From Pseudomonas sp. ACN8 (GTDB taxonomy: Bacteria; Pseudomonadota; Gammaproteobacteria; Pseudomonadales; Pseudomonadaceae), in NCBI RefSeq assembly GCF_002303925.1, contig NZ_MRCS01000038.1, positions 1-64,000 of the forward strand: 64,000 nt of DNA, in the 5' to 3' direction. A program made the position numbers and the translations under genes. The notes below the pieces were generated by a model. It searched no databases. It was not told where the DNA came from and worked only from the letters and a program-made list of their open reading frames with translations. Shown piece after piece: positions 25,294 through 32,339 of the stretch (positions within the stretch are counted from its first letter, which is position 1; every line of letters starts with the position of its first letter).

Positions 25294-26277
25294 ATGTTCA
25301 AAGGCATTTTGATCGACAAAGACGACAGCGGTTATCGGGCCACACTGCAAGAGATCCAGGACGATCAGCTGCCCGAGGGTGATGTCACGGTGCGTGTTGC
25401 CTACAGCACGCTGAACTTCAAGGATGGCCTGGCGATCACCGGCAGCAGTCCGGTGGTGCGTAAATTCCCGATGGTGCCGGGCATCGACCTGGCCGGTGTC
25501 GTCGAAGTCAGCGGGCATCCGGACTACAAGGTCGGTGACCCGGTCCTGCTCAATGGCTGGGGCGTGGGCGAAGGGCATTGGGGTGGATTGGCGCAGAAGG
25601 CTCGCCTGAACGGTGACTGGCTGATTGCGCTGCCCAAGGCGTTTACCGCGGCCCAGGCGATGGCCATCGGTACGGCGGGCTACACGGCCATGCTGTGTAT
25701 TCTTGCCCTTGAGCACAATGGCGTAACGCCTGAACAGGGCGAAGTTCTGGTGACCGGCGCCAACGGTGGCGTCGGCAGTTTCGCCATCGCCTTGCTGAGC
25801 AGGCTCGGCTACCGGGTGGTCGCGTCCACCGGACGCACCTCGGAGCACGACTACCTGAAGCAACTGGGGGCCAGCGAAATCATCGATCGCGCCACCTTGT
25901 CCGAGCCGGGCAAACCATTGGCCAAGGAGCGCTGGGCAGCCGTCATCGATTCGGTCGGCAGCCACACCCTGGCCAACGCGTGCGCCGGCACCAAGGCCAA
26001 TGGCACCGTCGCGGCCTGCGGTCTGGCCCAGGGCATGGACTTTCAGGCCTCCGTTGCGCCGTTCATCTTGCGTGGCGTGACCCTGGCCGGCATCAACAGC
26101 GTGACCCAGCCCAAAGCCAAGCGCGTGGAGGCCTGGAATCGCCTGGCCAAGGATCTGGACTTCACCCTGTTGCCGCTGATCAGTCACGAAATCGGCTTGA
26201 GCGAAGCCATCGACGCCGCGCCGCGCTTGCTGGCCGGGCAGTTGCGTGGTCGCGTGGTGGTGGATGTGAATCGCTGA
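25294..26277 (+). CDS. acuI: Acrylyl-CoA reductase-type quinone oxidoreductase (YhdH/AcuI)
   Basis: This 327-residue zinc-free medium-chain reductase has the AcuI/YhdH signature: YSTLNFKDGLAITG, PGIDLAGVV, NGWGVGEGHWGG, and the NADPH loop VTGANGGVGSFAI. AcuI reduces toxic acryloyl-CoA to propionyl-CoA. The gene stands alone, divergent from the nitronate monooxygenase and convergent with ada. The start follows GAGAGG by about 7 bp. Confidence 0.88.
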   Translation: MFKGILIDKDDSGYRATLQEIQDDQLPEGDVTVRVAYSTLNFKDGLAITGSSPVVRKFPMVPGIDLAGVVEVSGHPDYKVGDPVLLNGWGVGEGHWGGLAQKARLNGDWLIALPKAFTAAQAMAIGTAGYTAMLCILALEHNGVTPEQGEVLVTGANGGVGSFAIALLSRLGYRVVASTGRTSEHDYLKQLGASEIIDRATLSEPGKPLAKERWAAVIDSVGSHTLANACAGTKANGTVAACGLAQGMDFQASVAPFILRGVTLAGINSVTQPKAKRVEAWNRLAKDLDFTLLPLISHEIGLSEAIDAAPRLLAGQLRGRVVVDVNR

Positions 26278-27342
26278 TCACTGCGACTCGCGCTCCAGCA
26301 ACTGCCGTTTGCGCTCGACACCCCAGCGATAGCCCGACAGATTGCCATCGCTGCGCACCACGCGATGGCAAGGGATCGCCACGGCCAGGTTGTTCGCACC
26401 GCAGGCCTGGGCCACGGCGCGAACGGCTTTTGGTTGACCGATACGCTGGGCGACATCGGCGTAGCTGGCGGTGCTGCCCACGGGAATCTCCCGCAACGCT
26501 TGCCAGACACGCTCCTGAAACGCCGTGCCGCGTACGTCCAGCGGCAAATCCAGGCCAATGGCCGGCGCCTCGATAAAGCCGACGACCCTGGCAATCAATT
26601 GCTCGAATTCATGATCGGCGCCAATCAGGTTGGCGCGGCGGAATTTGTCTTGCAGATCACAGACCAGTTGATGCGGATCATCCCCCAGCAGGATAGCGCA
26701 GACCCCGCGCTCACTCTGCGCCACCAGAATCGCACCCAGCGAACACTGGCCGACGGCAAAACGAATGTCGTTGTTTTGACCGGCCGCGCGGTAGTCCCCG
26801 GGTTTCATTCCCAACAGTTGGTCTGCCGCTTCATAAAACCGGCTGTTGGAATTGAAGCCGGCGTCATACAGGGCATCGGTCACCGAGCCACCGTCTGCCA
26901 GTCGCTCGCGAACCTTGCGTGAACGATGGGCATCGGCGTAGCCCTTGGGCGTCAGGCCGGTGACAGCTTTGAACACGCGATGGAAGTGAAAGCTGCTCAG
27001 GCCCGCCGCCTCGGCCAATTCGCCCAGGGCGGGCAGCGTTTCGGCGCTTTCGATCTGGCGGCACGCGGCGGCCACGGTGGCGGCATGTTGCGCGGCGAGT
27101 TCGCTCTGATCCTTCGTCGCGCGCTTGCTCGGACGATAACCCGCGGCCCGGGCCTGTTCGGCGTTTTCGAAGAATTCGACATTCTGTGGATTGGGCAAGC
27201 GCGCGTGGCTGCTGGGATTGCAGTAGATGCCTGTGGTCTTCACGGCATAGACAAACTGCCCGTCAGCCTTGGGATCGCGGGCGACCACGGCGGCCCAGCG
27301 CGGATCGTTTTCGATGGTGATCTTGGTCGATTGGGTTGTCAT
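26278..27342 (-). CDS. ada: Ada methyltransferase/regulator with altered N-terminal metal site
   Basis: This 354-residue protein is a bifunctional Ada, with an N-terminal Ada domain, an AraC-type HTH pair (residues ~95-175) and a C-terminal O6-methylguanine methyltransferase with active site AIPCHRVV. In E. coli Ada four Cys (38, 42, 69, 72) bind zinc, and Cys38 takes the methyl group from phosphotriesters. Here the first Cys is kept in TGIYCNPSS, but the second is Ser, and the later pair RPCKRC reads RPSKRA. So only one of four ligands remains. The start at 27342 begins MTTQSTKI. An Ada-box-like element lies 55-80 bp upstream. The gene follows alkB. Confidence 0.9.
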   Translation of the reverse strand: MTTQSTKITIENDPRWAAVVARDPKADGQFVYAVKTTGIYCNPSSHARLPNPQNVEFFENAEQARAAGYRPSKRATKDQSELAAQHAATVAAACRQIESAETLPALGELAEAAGLSSFHFHRVFKAVTGLTPKGYADAHRSRKVRERLADGGSVTDALYDAGFNSNSRFYEAADQLLGMKPGDYRAAGQNNDIRFAVGQCSLGAILVAQSERGVCAILLGDDPHQLVCDLQDKFRRANLIGADHEFEQLIARVVGFIEAPAIGLDLPLDVRGTAFQERVWQALREIPVGSTASYADVAQRIGQPKAVRAVAQACGANNLAVAIPCHRVVRSDGNLSGYRWGVERKRQLLERESQ

Positions 27343-27397
27343 GGCGTCACGTCCATTGAGGGGTTGCCTGCACATTAACCATGGGGCAATTCCCACA

Positions 27398-27421
27398 CAC
27401 TCCGCCGCTTGCGGTCAAATT
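27398..27421 (-). promoter_or_regulatory. Ada-box-like element upstream of ada
   Basis: On the minus strand this reads AATTTGACCGCAAGC followed by a GCGGAGTG tail. AAT, six bases, then GCAA is the known A-box/B-box layout of E. coli Ada sites. It lies 56 bp upstream of the ada ATG and shares 21 of 24 bases with the block at 28859-28882. TTAATG, a possible -10, lies about 20 bp downstream. Confidence 0.6.
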
Positions 27422-27429
27422 CGAAGTCT

Positions 27430-28110
27430 TTATCCGGCGGTACGGAAGGTGAAGTTGATGCGTTGCTCGCCGAGTTTCGGATGATGGCCGTCCTTGATCG
27501 GTAACACACCGTGATAACGCAGGCGATCCACGCCACCCCAGACCACGATGTCACCATGGAACAGGGGAACGCGCTGACTTTTGTCGCTGCGTGCAAAGCC
27601 GCCGAACAGGAACATCGCCGGCAAGCCCAGGGATACCGAAACGATGGGGGCGGCGTAGGAATGTTCGTCCTTGTCCTGATGCAATGACATTTTTGCCCCT
27701 GGGATATAGCGGTTGATCAGGCAGGAATCCGGTGCAAAACCGGTGAAACCTGCTGCCTGCGCCGCCGCTTGCGCCATTTGGAAAAACACCTCAGGCATCA
27801 TTGGCCAGGGCCGGCCGGTCTGTGGATCGTCGCGGGTGTACCGATAACCGCTGCGGTCAGTGGTCCAGCCGAATGTGCCGCAACTGCTCAGGGCGACCGA
27901 CATGGTGAAACCGCCGGGTGTGACCATCTGCCGAAACGGCGCGGCCGCCAGCACTTCGTCCAGGGCAGGCAGCAAACGCTCCAGCCAGGGCAGGGCGAAG
28001 CCCCTGAGCACCCAGGACTGTTCGCCGATCTGCTCGCGCCTGGGCTGTTGCTCGGGTTCTGCATCGGCAAACAGATCGAAAGTCAGCGGATTCATGGGTT
28101 CATGACGCAT
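27430..28110 (-). CDS. alkB: DNA oxidative demethylase AlkB
   Basis: This 226-residue Fe(II)/2-oxoglutarate dioxygenase removes 1-methyladenine and 3-methylcytosine. It has the iron ligands HQD in SLHQDKDE and the distal His in RLRYHGVLP, the 2-oxoglutarate-binding Arg pair in RINFTFR, and the nucleotide-lid segment TMSVALSSCGTFGW. It overlaps the stop of the upstream oxygenase. The start could be 28110 or 28095 (MNPLTFDLF); neither has a strong ribosome site, which suggests coupled translation. It belongs to a repair cluster ending in ada. Confidence 0.9.
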   Translation of the reverse strand: MRHEPMNPLTFDLFADAEPEQQPRREQIGEQSWVLRGFALPWLERLLPALDEVLAAAPFRQMVTPGGFTMSVALSSCGTFGWTTDRSGYRYTRDDPQTGRPWPMMPEVFFQMAQAAAQAAGFTGFAPDSCLINRYIPGAKMSLHQDKDEHSYAAPIVSVSLGLPAMFLFGGFARSDKSQRVPLFHGDIVVWGGVDRLRYHGVLPIKDGHHPKLGEQRINFTFRTAG

Positions 28111-28804
28111 CGTGAAAGATGATTCCAAGGGTATGCCGTTTGCCGCTGTGCAGGCGACTCACGCCGTGACGCAGGGTCACGCGGTAGTAACCGCGTGTCC
28201 CTTTGACCGGCCGCTGGTTGACCGCAAAGATCAACCCGTCACCTTGCTTCAGGCCGATGACCATCGGGCGTGACTGCATGCGCGGGCGCTGTTCAGTCAG
28301 GACAAATTCGCCGCCGGTGAAGTCTTGATCCGGGTCTGACAGCAGAATCGCCACTTGCAGTGGGAAAACGTGCTCACCGTATAGATCCTGATGCAAACAG
28401 TTGTAGTCCTGCGGACCGTATTGCAGCAACAAGGGTGTCGGACGGTCCTGACCAGCGGCATGGCAGCGTTCGAGGAAGGCTGGATGGGATTCAGGAAAGC
28501 GGACCAGCAAGCCCATCTGTTCATGCCAGCGATTGGCGATGGGCACCAGTCGCGGGTAGAGCGTGCTGCGCAAGCGGGCCACCAGTTCCGGCAGCGGGTA
28601 GCTGAAATACTTGTACTCGCCTCGGCCGAACCCGTGGCGAGCCATCACCACGTGGGAGCGAAACAGCTCGGTTCGAGGGTACAGGGCGCTGACCTGCTCG
28701 CAAGCCTTGTGGCTCAACAGTGACGGGATGACAGCGTAACCGTCCTGATCAAGTTGCTGCTCCAGTCGGGGCCAGTCCAGCCTGTCCAGATATTGCTCGC
28801 TCAT
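28100..28804 (-). CDS. 2OG-Fe(II) oxygenase associated with alkylation repair
   Basis: This 234-residue dioxygenase has iron ligands H-x-D in CLHQDLYGEHVF and a distal His in TLRHGVSRLHSGKRHTLG, plus a 2-oxoglutarate Arg. It resembles the Oxygenase-NA group (formerly DUF2086), which is found beside alkB and ada and is thought to act on damaged nucleic acids; no activity is established. It starts at 28804 and overlaps alkB by about 10 bp, so both are made from one transcript. An Ada-box-like block lies 55-78 bp upstream of its ATG. Confidence 0.75.
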   Translation of the reverse strand: MSEQYLDRLDWPRLEQQLDQDGYAVIPSLLSHKACEQVSALYPRTELFRSHVVMARHGFGRGEYKYFSYPLPELVARLRSTLYPRLVPIANRWHEQMGLLVRFPESHPAFLERCHAAGQDRPTPLLLQYGPQDYNCLHQDLYGEHVFPLQVAILLSDPDQDFTGGEFVLTEQRPRMQSRPMVIGLKQGDGLIFAVNQRPVKGTRGYYRVTLRHGVSRLHSGKRHTLGIIFHDAS

Positions 28805-28858
28805 TGCCGGGCCTCTTGTCGTTGAGGTGGCCAGTCTGCAAGGCACGGACGAAGCTGG

Positions 28859-28882
28859 CACTCCGCTGCTTGCGGTCGAACT
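28859..28882 (-). promoter_or_regulatory. Ada-box-like element upstream of the oxygenase-alkB unit
   Basis: On the minus strand this reads AGTTCGACCGCAAGCAGC and a GGAGTG tail. It is the same motif and nearly the same distance from the ATG (55 bp) as the element upstream of ada; the A-box is AGT instead of AAT. The matched placement supports a shared regulator. Confidence 0.55.
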
Positions 28883-28921
28883 GCGAGCGGGAGCCGACGT
28901 CCATTGTCGCTCCGGATCGTG

Positions 28922-29089
28922 TTACAGCGCTTTGCTGACGCTGATTTCGCTGATGACGTCGTCCTGTCCATGAATGGCATCCAGCGCCGCCCTGGCTTCT
29001 TCCGGGGTGCCGTTTTCAAGCTGGGCAAACTCGAAGCGGCGCTCACCGTTGAGTTTGTATTTGATGACGTACTTGGTCGTTTGGGCCAC
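28922..29089 (-). CDS. Small hypothetical protein (55 aa)
   Basis: This 55-residue protein starts at GTG 29089. The sequence begins with strand-forming TTKYVIKYKLNGERRFEFA and then a helix rich in Glu and Ala, giving a tiny alpha/beta pattern. There is no signal or membrane segment. It lies 37 bp after the DUF1883 gene on the same strand and is probably cotranscribed with it. The ribosome site is weak (AGGCAG), which lowers confidence in the exact start, but an in-frame ATG is absent. Confidence 0.6.
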   Translation of the reverse strand: MAQTTKYVIKYKLNGERRFEFAQLENGTPEEARAALDAIHGQDDVISEISVSKAL

Positions 29090-29126
29090 GGTTGTATCTG
29101 CCTGTCTTGTGTTTCGGGTTCGCTGA

Positions 29127-29429
29127 TCAGCTCAGTTTCGTGCTGGAGCGGCGAATGATTTTGATCGAGTGCGTCAGGGTGGGTTTGCGCGTCACGCTGA
29201 TAGCGCGGCGGTTGACGGTGTCGATCGTGATGTTCCAGAAGCCGGTGCTCGGGGCCGTGATGCGGGCCGGAAACGTGTCGAATGCACCGCCGTGATAGGT
29301 GTGACGACCGCCATTCTTGAAGCTGCGGAAGTTGGCGTCGTTCATCAAGCGGATGTTGCACATTTGGGAGCATTGAATGACGACAATGTCGTCTTCATTG
29401 AGGTGCTCGCGCTGATGGATAAATTTCAT
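29127..29429 (-). CDS. DUF1883 domain protein
   Basis: This 100-residue protein matches the DUF1883 family through MKFIHQREHLNEDDIVVIQC, the central RHTYHGGAF motif and TGFWNITIDTVNRR. It is predicted to be mostly beta-strand and cytoplasmic; the function is unknown. A ribosome site GGAGG lies 8 bp before the ATG. A 55-residue gene follows, so the two may form a small operon. Confidence 0.8.
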   Translation of the reverse strand: MKFIHQREHLNEDDIVVIQCSQMCNIRLMNDANFRSFKNGGRHTYHGGAFDTFPARITAPSTGFWNITIDTVNRRAISVTRKPTLTHSIKIIRRSSTKLS

Positions 29430-29630
29430 GAGGCGCCTCCAGAAGGGCTTTTTCTACAAAATCAAAACGATAGCATGGGCGATTGGCGCAGTTTATCAGC
29501 CCGAACGCCTTATTATCCGGCCGCTTCGACAATAAAAAATGCTTATTTCACATTTGATGAGCGATAAATCAGTTTGTCTCGGAGAAAAATCGCCGTTGCG
29601 CTGTCCGAGGGTCTTTATCGGAGGTTTGGT

Positions 29631-29987
29631 ATGAAGTGGGGTTTGTGGGTGTTGCCGATGGCATTGACGATCAGTGGTTGTGCGAACGTCTCGGACATCA
29701 ACGAGTCCTTGCCGACGATGAACGTGATTTCCGGCAAGAAGCCCCATGAATACGCGCAATGCCTGAGCGAAAAGCTGGCCGATAGCCGTGGCGCCTTGCA
29801 GATCCAGCCGCACAAGGATGGCTTGCGCGTGATCGTGCCGCTCAAGTTCTCCTCCGGTCCGTCCGCCGTGTTTGACATTGAAGAACGCTCCGGCGGCAGC
29901 AGCATCAAGCTGCACGAGAGCATGTCCAATGTCCCGGTGAGGCCAAAGGACGTTCAGAAAGCCGCCAACGAGTGCATTTCCGGCTGA
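29631..29987 (+). CDS. Small lipoprotein of unknown function (118 aa)
   Basis: The protein begins with a lipoprotein signal peptide ending TISGC (Cys ~18). The mature part is about 100 residues with no known domain; a conserved-looking core HEYAQCLSEKLADSRG is followed by alternating strands. The start at 29631 has GGAGG 6 bp upstream; the open frame extends 19 codons further without a ribosome site. A terminator follows 22 bp after the stop. Confidence 0.7.
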   Translation: MKWGLWVLPMALTISGCANVSDINESLPTMNVISGKKPHEYAQCLSEKLADSRGALQIQPHKDGLRVIVPLKFSSGPSAVFDIEERSGGSSIKLHESMSNVPVRPKDVQKAANECISG

Positions 29988-30009
29988 TAGACTATCGACC
30001 ATCAGCACC

Positions 30010-30047
30010 GATGCCGCCCAAGCCCTGCTTTGGCGGCATCGTCATTT
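30010..30047 (+). terminator. Terminator after the lipoprotein gene
   Basis: GATGCCGCC and GGCGGCATC form a perfect 9-bp stem around a 13-bp loop, followed by GTCATTT. The T-tract is short, so termination strength is uncertain. Confidence 0.55.
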
Positions 30048-30062
30048 CTGGAGTCGATGAAT

Positions 30063-30293
30063 ATGAAGCGAGAGCAGGTCCGGGAGCGTCACGCAGAGGG
30101 TTTGATCTCTGCCACCCATGTGATTCAGAACCCGGCGGAGCTGGGGGAATGGATCGTGTTTTTCAAGAAAAGCGCCGGGCGCAGCTATTTCCTGGTGGAT
30201 GACAATGATGAAGTCGAGTCCTTCAGCCGCCTTGATGATCTGATCGATACCGTGCGCGGGCTTGGAATCAAATTCGCCGAAATCCATCTGTAG
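30063..30293 (+). CDS. Small hypothetical protein (76 aa)
   Basis: This 76-residue soluble protein starts MKREQVRERHAEG. The second of two adjacent ATGs is chosen because GGAG lies 9 bp before it and only 3 bp before the first. The sequence has a helical start, then WIVFFKKSAGRSYFLVDD, which looks like two strands, and a C-terminal helix. No known family. It is convergent with the next lipoprotein gene, with 11 bp between stops. Confidence 0.6.
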   Translation: MKREQVRERHAEGLISATHVIQNPAELGEWIVFFKKSAGRSYFLVDDNDEVESFSRLDDLIDTVRGLGIKFAEIHL

Positions 30294-30304
30294 GGCGTGG
30301 CGCC

Positions 30305-30586
30305 TTACCTGCAGATCACCACCACGTTGCGGCTCTTGTAGTTGCCGACATCGGCGCCGAGGGTCTTTTCGCTCTCTTTGAGCGCGGGGGTGCCATCGGT
30401 CCCGACAATCTTGTAGCCGGTGCCCGCGCAGGACGCATCGGCCTTTTCGTAGCACGCAGCCCAGGAGTTGGCTTCCCCGGAGCAGTCAATCGACAGGCCT
30501 TGCTCTCCGTTAGCCAGGTAGGTTGGTTCCGACGTTGCGCAGCCGCTCAGGGCCAATACCGTTAGCAAAGGCAAAACTTTATTCAT
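30305..30586 (-). CDS. Small cysteine-containing lipoprotein (93 aa)
   Basis: This 93-residue lipoprotein has the lipobox LSGC (Cys16). The mature part contains five further Cys, likely two disulfides, and a short strand-rich end NVVVICR. Similar small Pseudomonas lipoproteins have no assigned function. It is convergent with the 76-residue gene. Confidence 0.7.
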   Translation of the reverse strand: MNKVLPLLTVLALSGCATSEPTYLANGEQGLSIDCSGEANSWAACYEKADASCAGTGYKIVGTDGTPALKESEKTLGADVGNYKSRNVVVICR

Positions 30587-30701
30587 GGCTTGATAATCGT
30601 CAGGGGGGTGGGCTAAGGCTGAGACAGCGTCCCAGGCAAAAGGTTATAGCGAAAGGCCACTTCTTTTTCGGTGATCATGAAAAAGCCCTGCTCACTGGCA
30701 G

Positions 30702-30856
30702 TAATGCTGTTCAGTTAAGGAAGTTGTAGGAGCGAGCTTGCTCGCGATGGACTCAAGAACGCCGCGTTTAGCCAGTAAATACGCGTTATCGTTAACGACC
30801 ATCGCGAGCAAGCTCGCTCCTACAGAGGACCACATTCGCTTAAGTGAACAGCATTA
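30702..30856. mobile_element. 155-bp MITE-like element carrying a REPIN
   Basis: The element begins TAATGCTGTTCAGTTAAG and ends CTTAAGTGAACAGCATTA: 18-bp terminal inverted repeats with one mismatch. It is flanked on both sides by the identical 13-mer TGCTCACTGGCAG (30689-30701 and 30857-30869), which looks like a target duplication. Inside is a 100-bp REPIN (30725-30824). No coding capacity. It sits in the loop of a terminator. How it moved is unknown; a transposase supplied in trans would be needed. Confidence 0.6.
30725..30824. repeat. REPIN, 100-bp class
   Basis: Two inverted copies of the REP palindrome (TGTAGGAGCGAGC TTGCTCGCGATGG and its reverse) enclose about 50 bp. The interior ACGCGTTATCGTTAACG resembles the interior of the copy at 47575. 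It is nested in the 155-bp element. Confidence 0.85.
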
Positions 30857-30891
30857 TGCTCACTGGCAGGGCTTTTCCCATCGGGCATCGA

Positions 30892-31080
30892 TCAGCTGTT
30901 GTCCTTGCCGCGTCGCTTGGGTTCCGGGTGCTCAAGCTCCAGCACCGAGGCCACTTCGATTGCCAGGGCTTCGGAAGGGAAAGGCCCGGCGATATTTTCA
31001 CCAGCAACACTGGCCACCCACCATTGGCCGTCCTTCTCCTGATTGATCAGAAATCCGTTGACGCTTTTTACTGCCGACAT
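30892..31080 (-). CDS. Small hypothetical protein (62 aa)
   Basis: This 62-residue protein has GAGG 7 bp before its ATG. The sequence MSAVKSVNGFLINQEKDGQW continues with WVASVAGENIAGPFPSEALA and a basic tail KRRGKDNS. It looks like a small beta-rich domain with one helix; no family is recognised. Its natural terminator appears to have been split by the REPIN-bearing element just downstream, so its 3' end is probably longer than in relatives. Confidence 0.6.
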   Translation of the reverse strand: MSAVKSVNGFLINQEKDGQWWVASVAGENIAGPFPSEALAIEVASVLELEHPEPKRRGKDNS

Positions 31081-31369
31081 CTACTTGCCTCGTTGTCTGG
31101 TTCAATCGCGCCATGATACCGCCAAACGCACTCAAGGGGTGCCGATGGGCGTATGGTGGTTGGTTCCGGGCGCTAGAAAACCGTGCATTTGCGCAGGTCT
31201 CTGCTATGCAGAAGAGGCTGTGCAGCGACCTGCGCACTCTCGCAGGGAACTATCGGCAGGAATATTTCTCTATGTTGACATCGGTTAGCCAGCGCGGGGC
31301 ATTGTAAGGTGCCCGCCGCCTGATTAGACTGCGCCGAAACTCGTACACACAGCCCTTTCAAGGACTTAT

Positions 31370-32209
31370 ATGATCAAGAAATGCTTGTTCCCAGCAGCCG
31401 GTTACGGTACTCGCTTCCTGCCAGCGACTAAAGCCATGCCCAAAGAAATGCTGCCGGTGGTGAACAAGCCACTGATCCAGTACGGCGTCGAAGAAGCACT
31501 GGATGCCGGTTTGACCGAAATCTCCATCGTCACCGGTCGCGGCAAGCGCGCCCTGGAAGACCACTTCGACATCAGCTACGAGCTGGAAAACCAGATCAAG
31601 GGCACCGACAAGGAGAAATACCTGGTCGGCATCCGCAAGCTGCTCGACGAGTGCTCGTTCTCCTACACCCGCCAGACCGAAATGAAAGGCCTGGGCCACG
31701 CGATCCTCACCGGCCGTCCACTGATCGGTGACGAACCGTTCGCCGTGGTACTGGCGGACGACCTGTGCGTCAACCTCGAAGGTGATGGCGTACTGACCCA
31801 GATGGTCAAGCTCTACAAGCAGTTCCGCTGCTCGATCGTCGCGATCATGGAAGTCGATCCATCAGAGACCAGCAAGTACGGTGTAATCGCCGGCGAGATG
31901 ATCCGCGACGACATCTACCGCGTACACAGCATGGTTGAAAAACCAAAGCCGGAAGACGCACCGTCGAACCTGGCCATCATCGGCCGCTACATCCTGACCC
32001 CGGACATCTTCGACCTGATCGAACAGACCGAGCCAGGCAAGGGTGGTGAAATCCAGATCACCGACGCCCTGATGAAACAGGCCCAGAACGGCTGCGTGAT
32101 GGCCTACAAGTTCAAGGGCAAGCGTTTCGACTGCGGCGGCGCCGAAGGCTACATCGACGCGACCAACTTCTGCTTCGAGAACTTCTACAAGACGGGCAAG
32201 GCGTACTGA
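31370..32209 (+). CDS. galU: UTP-glucose-1-phosphate uridylyltransferase
   Basis: This 279-residue nucleotidyltransferase has the N-terminal signature CLFPAAGYGTRFLPATKAMP, which binds UTP, and KPLIQYGVEEALDAG, EKPKPEDAPSNLAIIGRYIL split as EKPKPEDAPSNLA and IGRYILTP. It makes UDP-glucose for lipopolysaccharide core, exopolysaccharide and trehalose synthesis. Codon use shows a highly expressed gene. It is followed by a clear terminator and then gor, as in other Pseudomonas. Confidence 0.95.
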   Translation: MIKKCLFPAAGYGTRFLPATKAMPKEMLPVVNKPLIQYGVEEALDAGLTEISIVTGRGKRALEDHFDISYELENQIKGTDKEKYLVGIRKLLDECSFSYTRQTEMKGLGHAILTGRPLIGDEPFAVVLADDLCVNLEGDGVLTQMVKLYKQFRCSIVAIMEVDPSETSKYGVIAGEMIRDDIYRVHSMVEKPKPEDAPSNLAIIGRYILTPDIFDLIEQTEPGKGGEIQITDALMKQAQNGCVMAYKFKGKRFDCGGAEGYIDATNFCFENFYKTGKAY

Positions 32210-32231
32210 TCGCTTTCGACCTGACTGTATT

Positions 32232-32260
32232 GAAAAGCCACCTCCGGGTGGCTTTTTCAT
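32232..32260 (+). terminator. galU terminator
   Basis: AAAAGCCACC and GGTGGCTTTTT form a stem with loop TCCG (a stable tetraloop), directly followed by the T-run, 22 bp after the galU stop. Confidence 0.85.
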
Positions 32261-32339
32261 TTTCAGGCCCCATATCGACTGCAGCGCTTGCCCAACAAAT
32301 GTCTGCGGGTATGCTGGTCACCTGCCGAGGAGATTAAAA

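Larger units (their letters stand above)
30681..30877 (-). terminator. Terminator split in two by an inserted REPIN element
   Basis: AAAAGCCCTG (30681-30690) and CAGGGCTTTT (30867-30876) are perfect 10-bp complementary arms, and the minus-strand product would end in TTTTTC. Removing 30702-30856 and one copy of the flanking 13-mer restores a normal hairpin with an 8-bp loop. It would have ended the 62-residue gene at 30892-31080. Confidence 0.6.

Noticed and set aside
31113..31307. 64-codon open frame upstream of galU
   Set aside because: No ribosome site, and Cys/Trp/Arg-rich composition typical of chance frames; it overlaps the likely galU promoter region.
31274..31340. TTGACA as the galU -35 box
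   Set aside because: No convincing -10 sequence lies 16-18 bp downstream.
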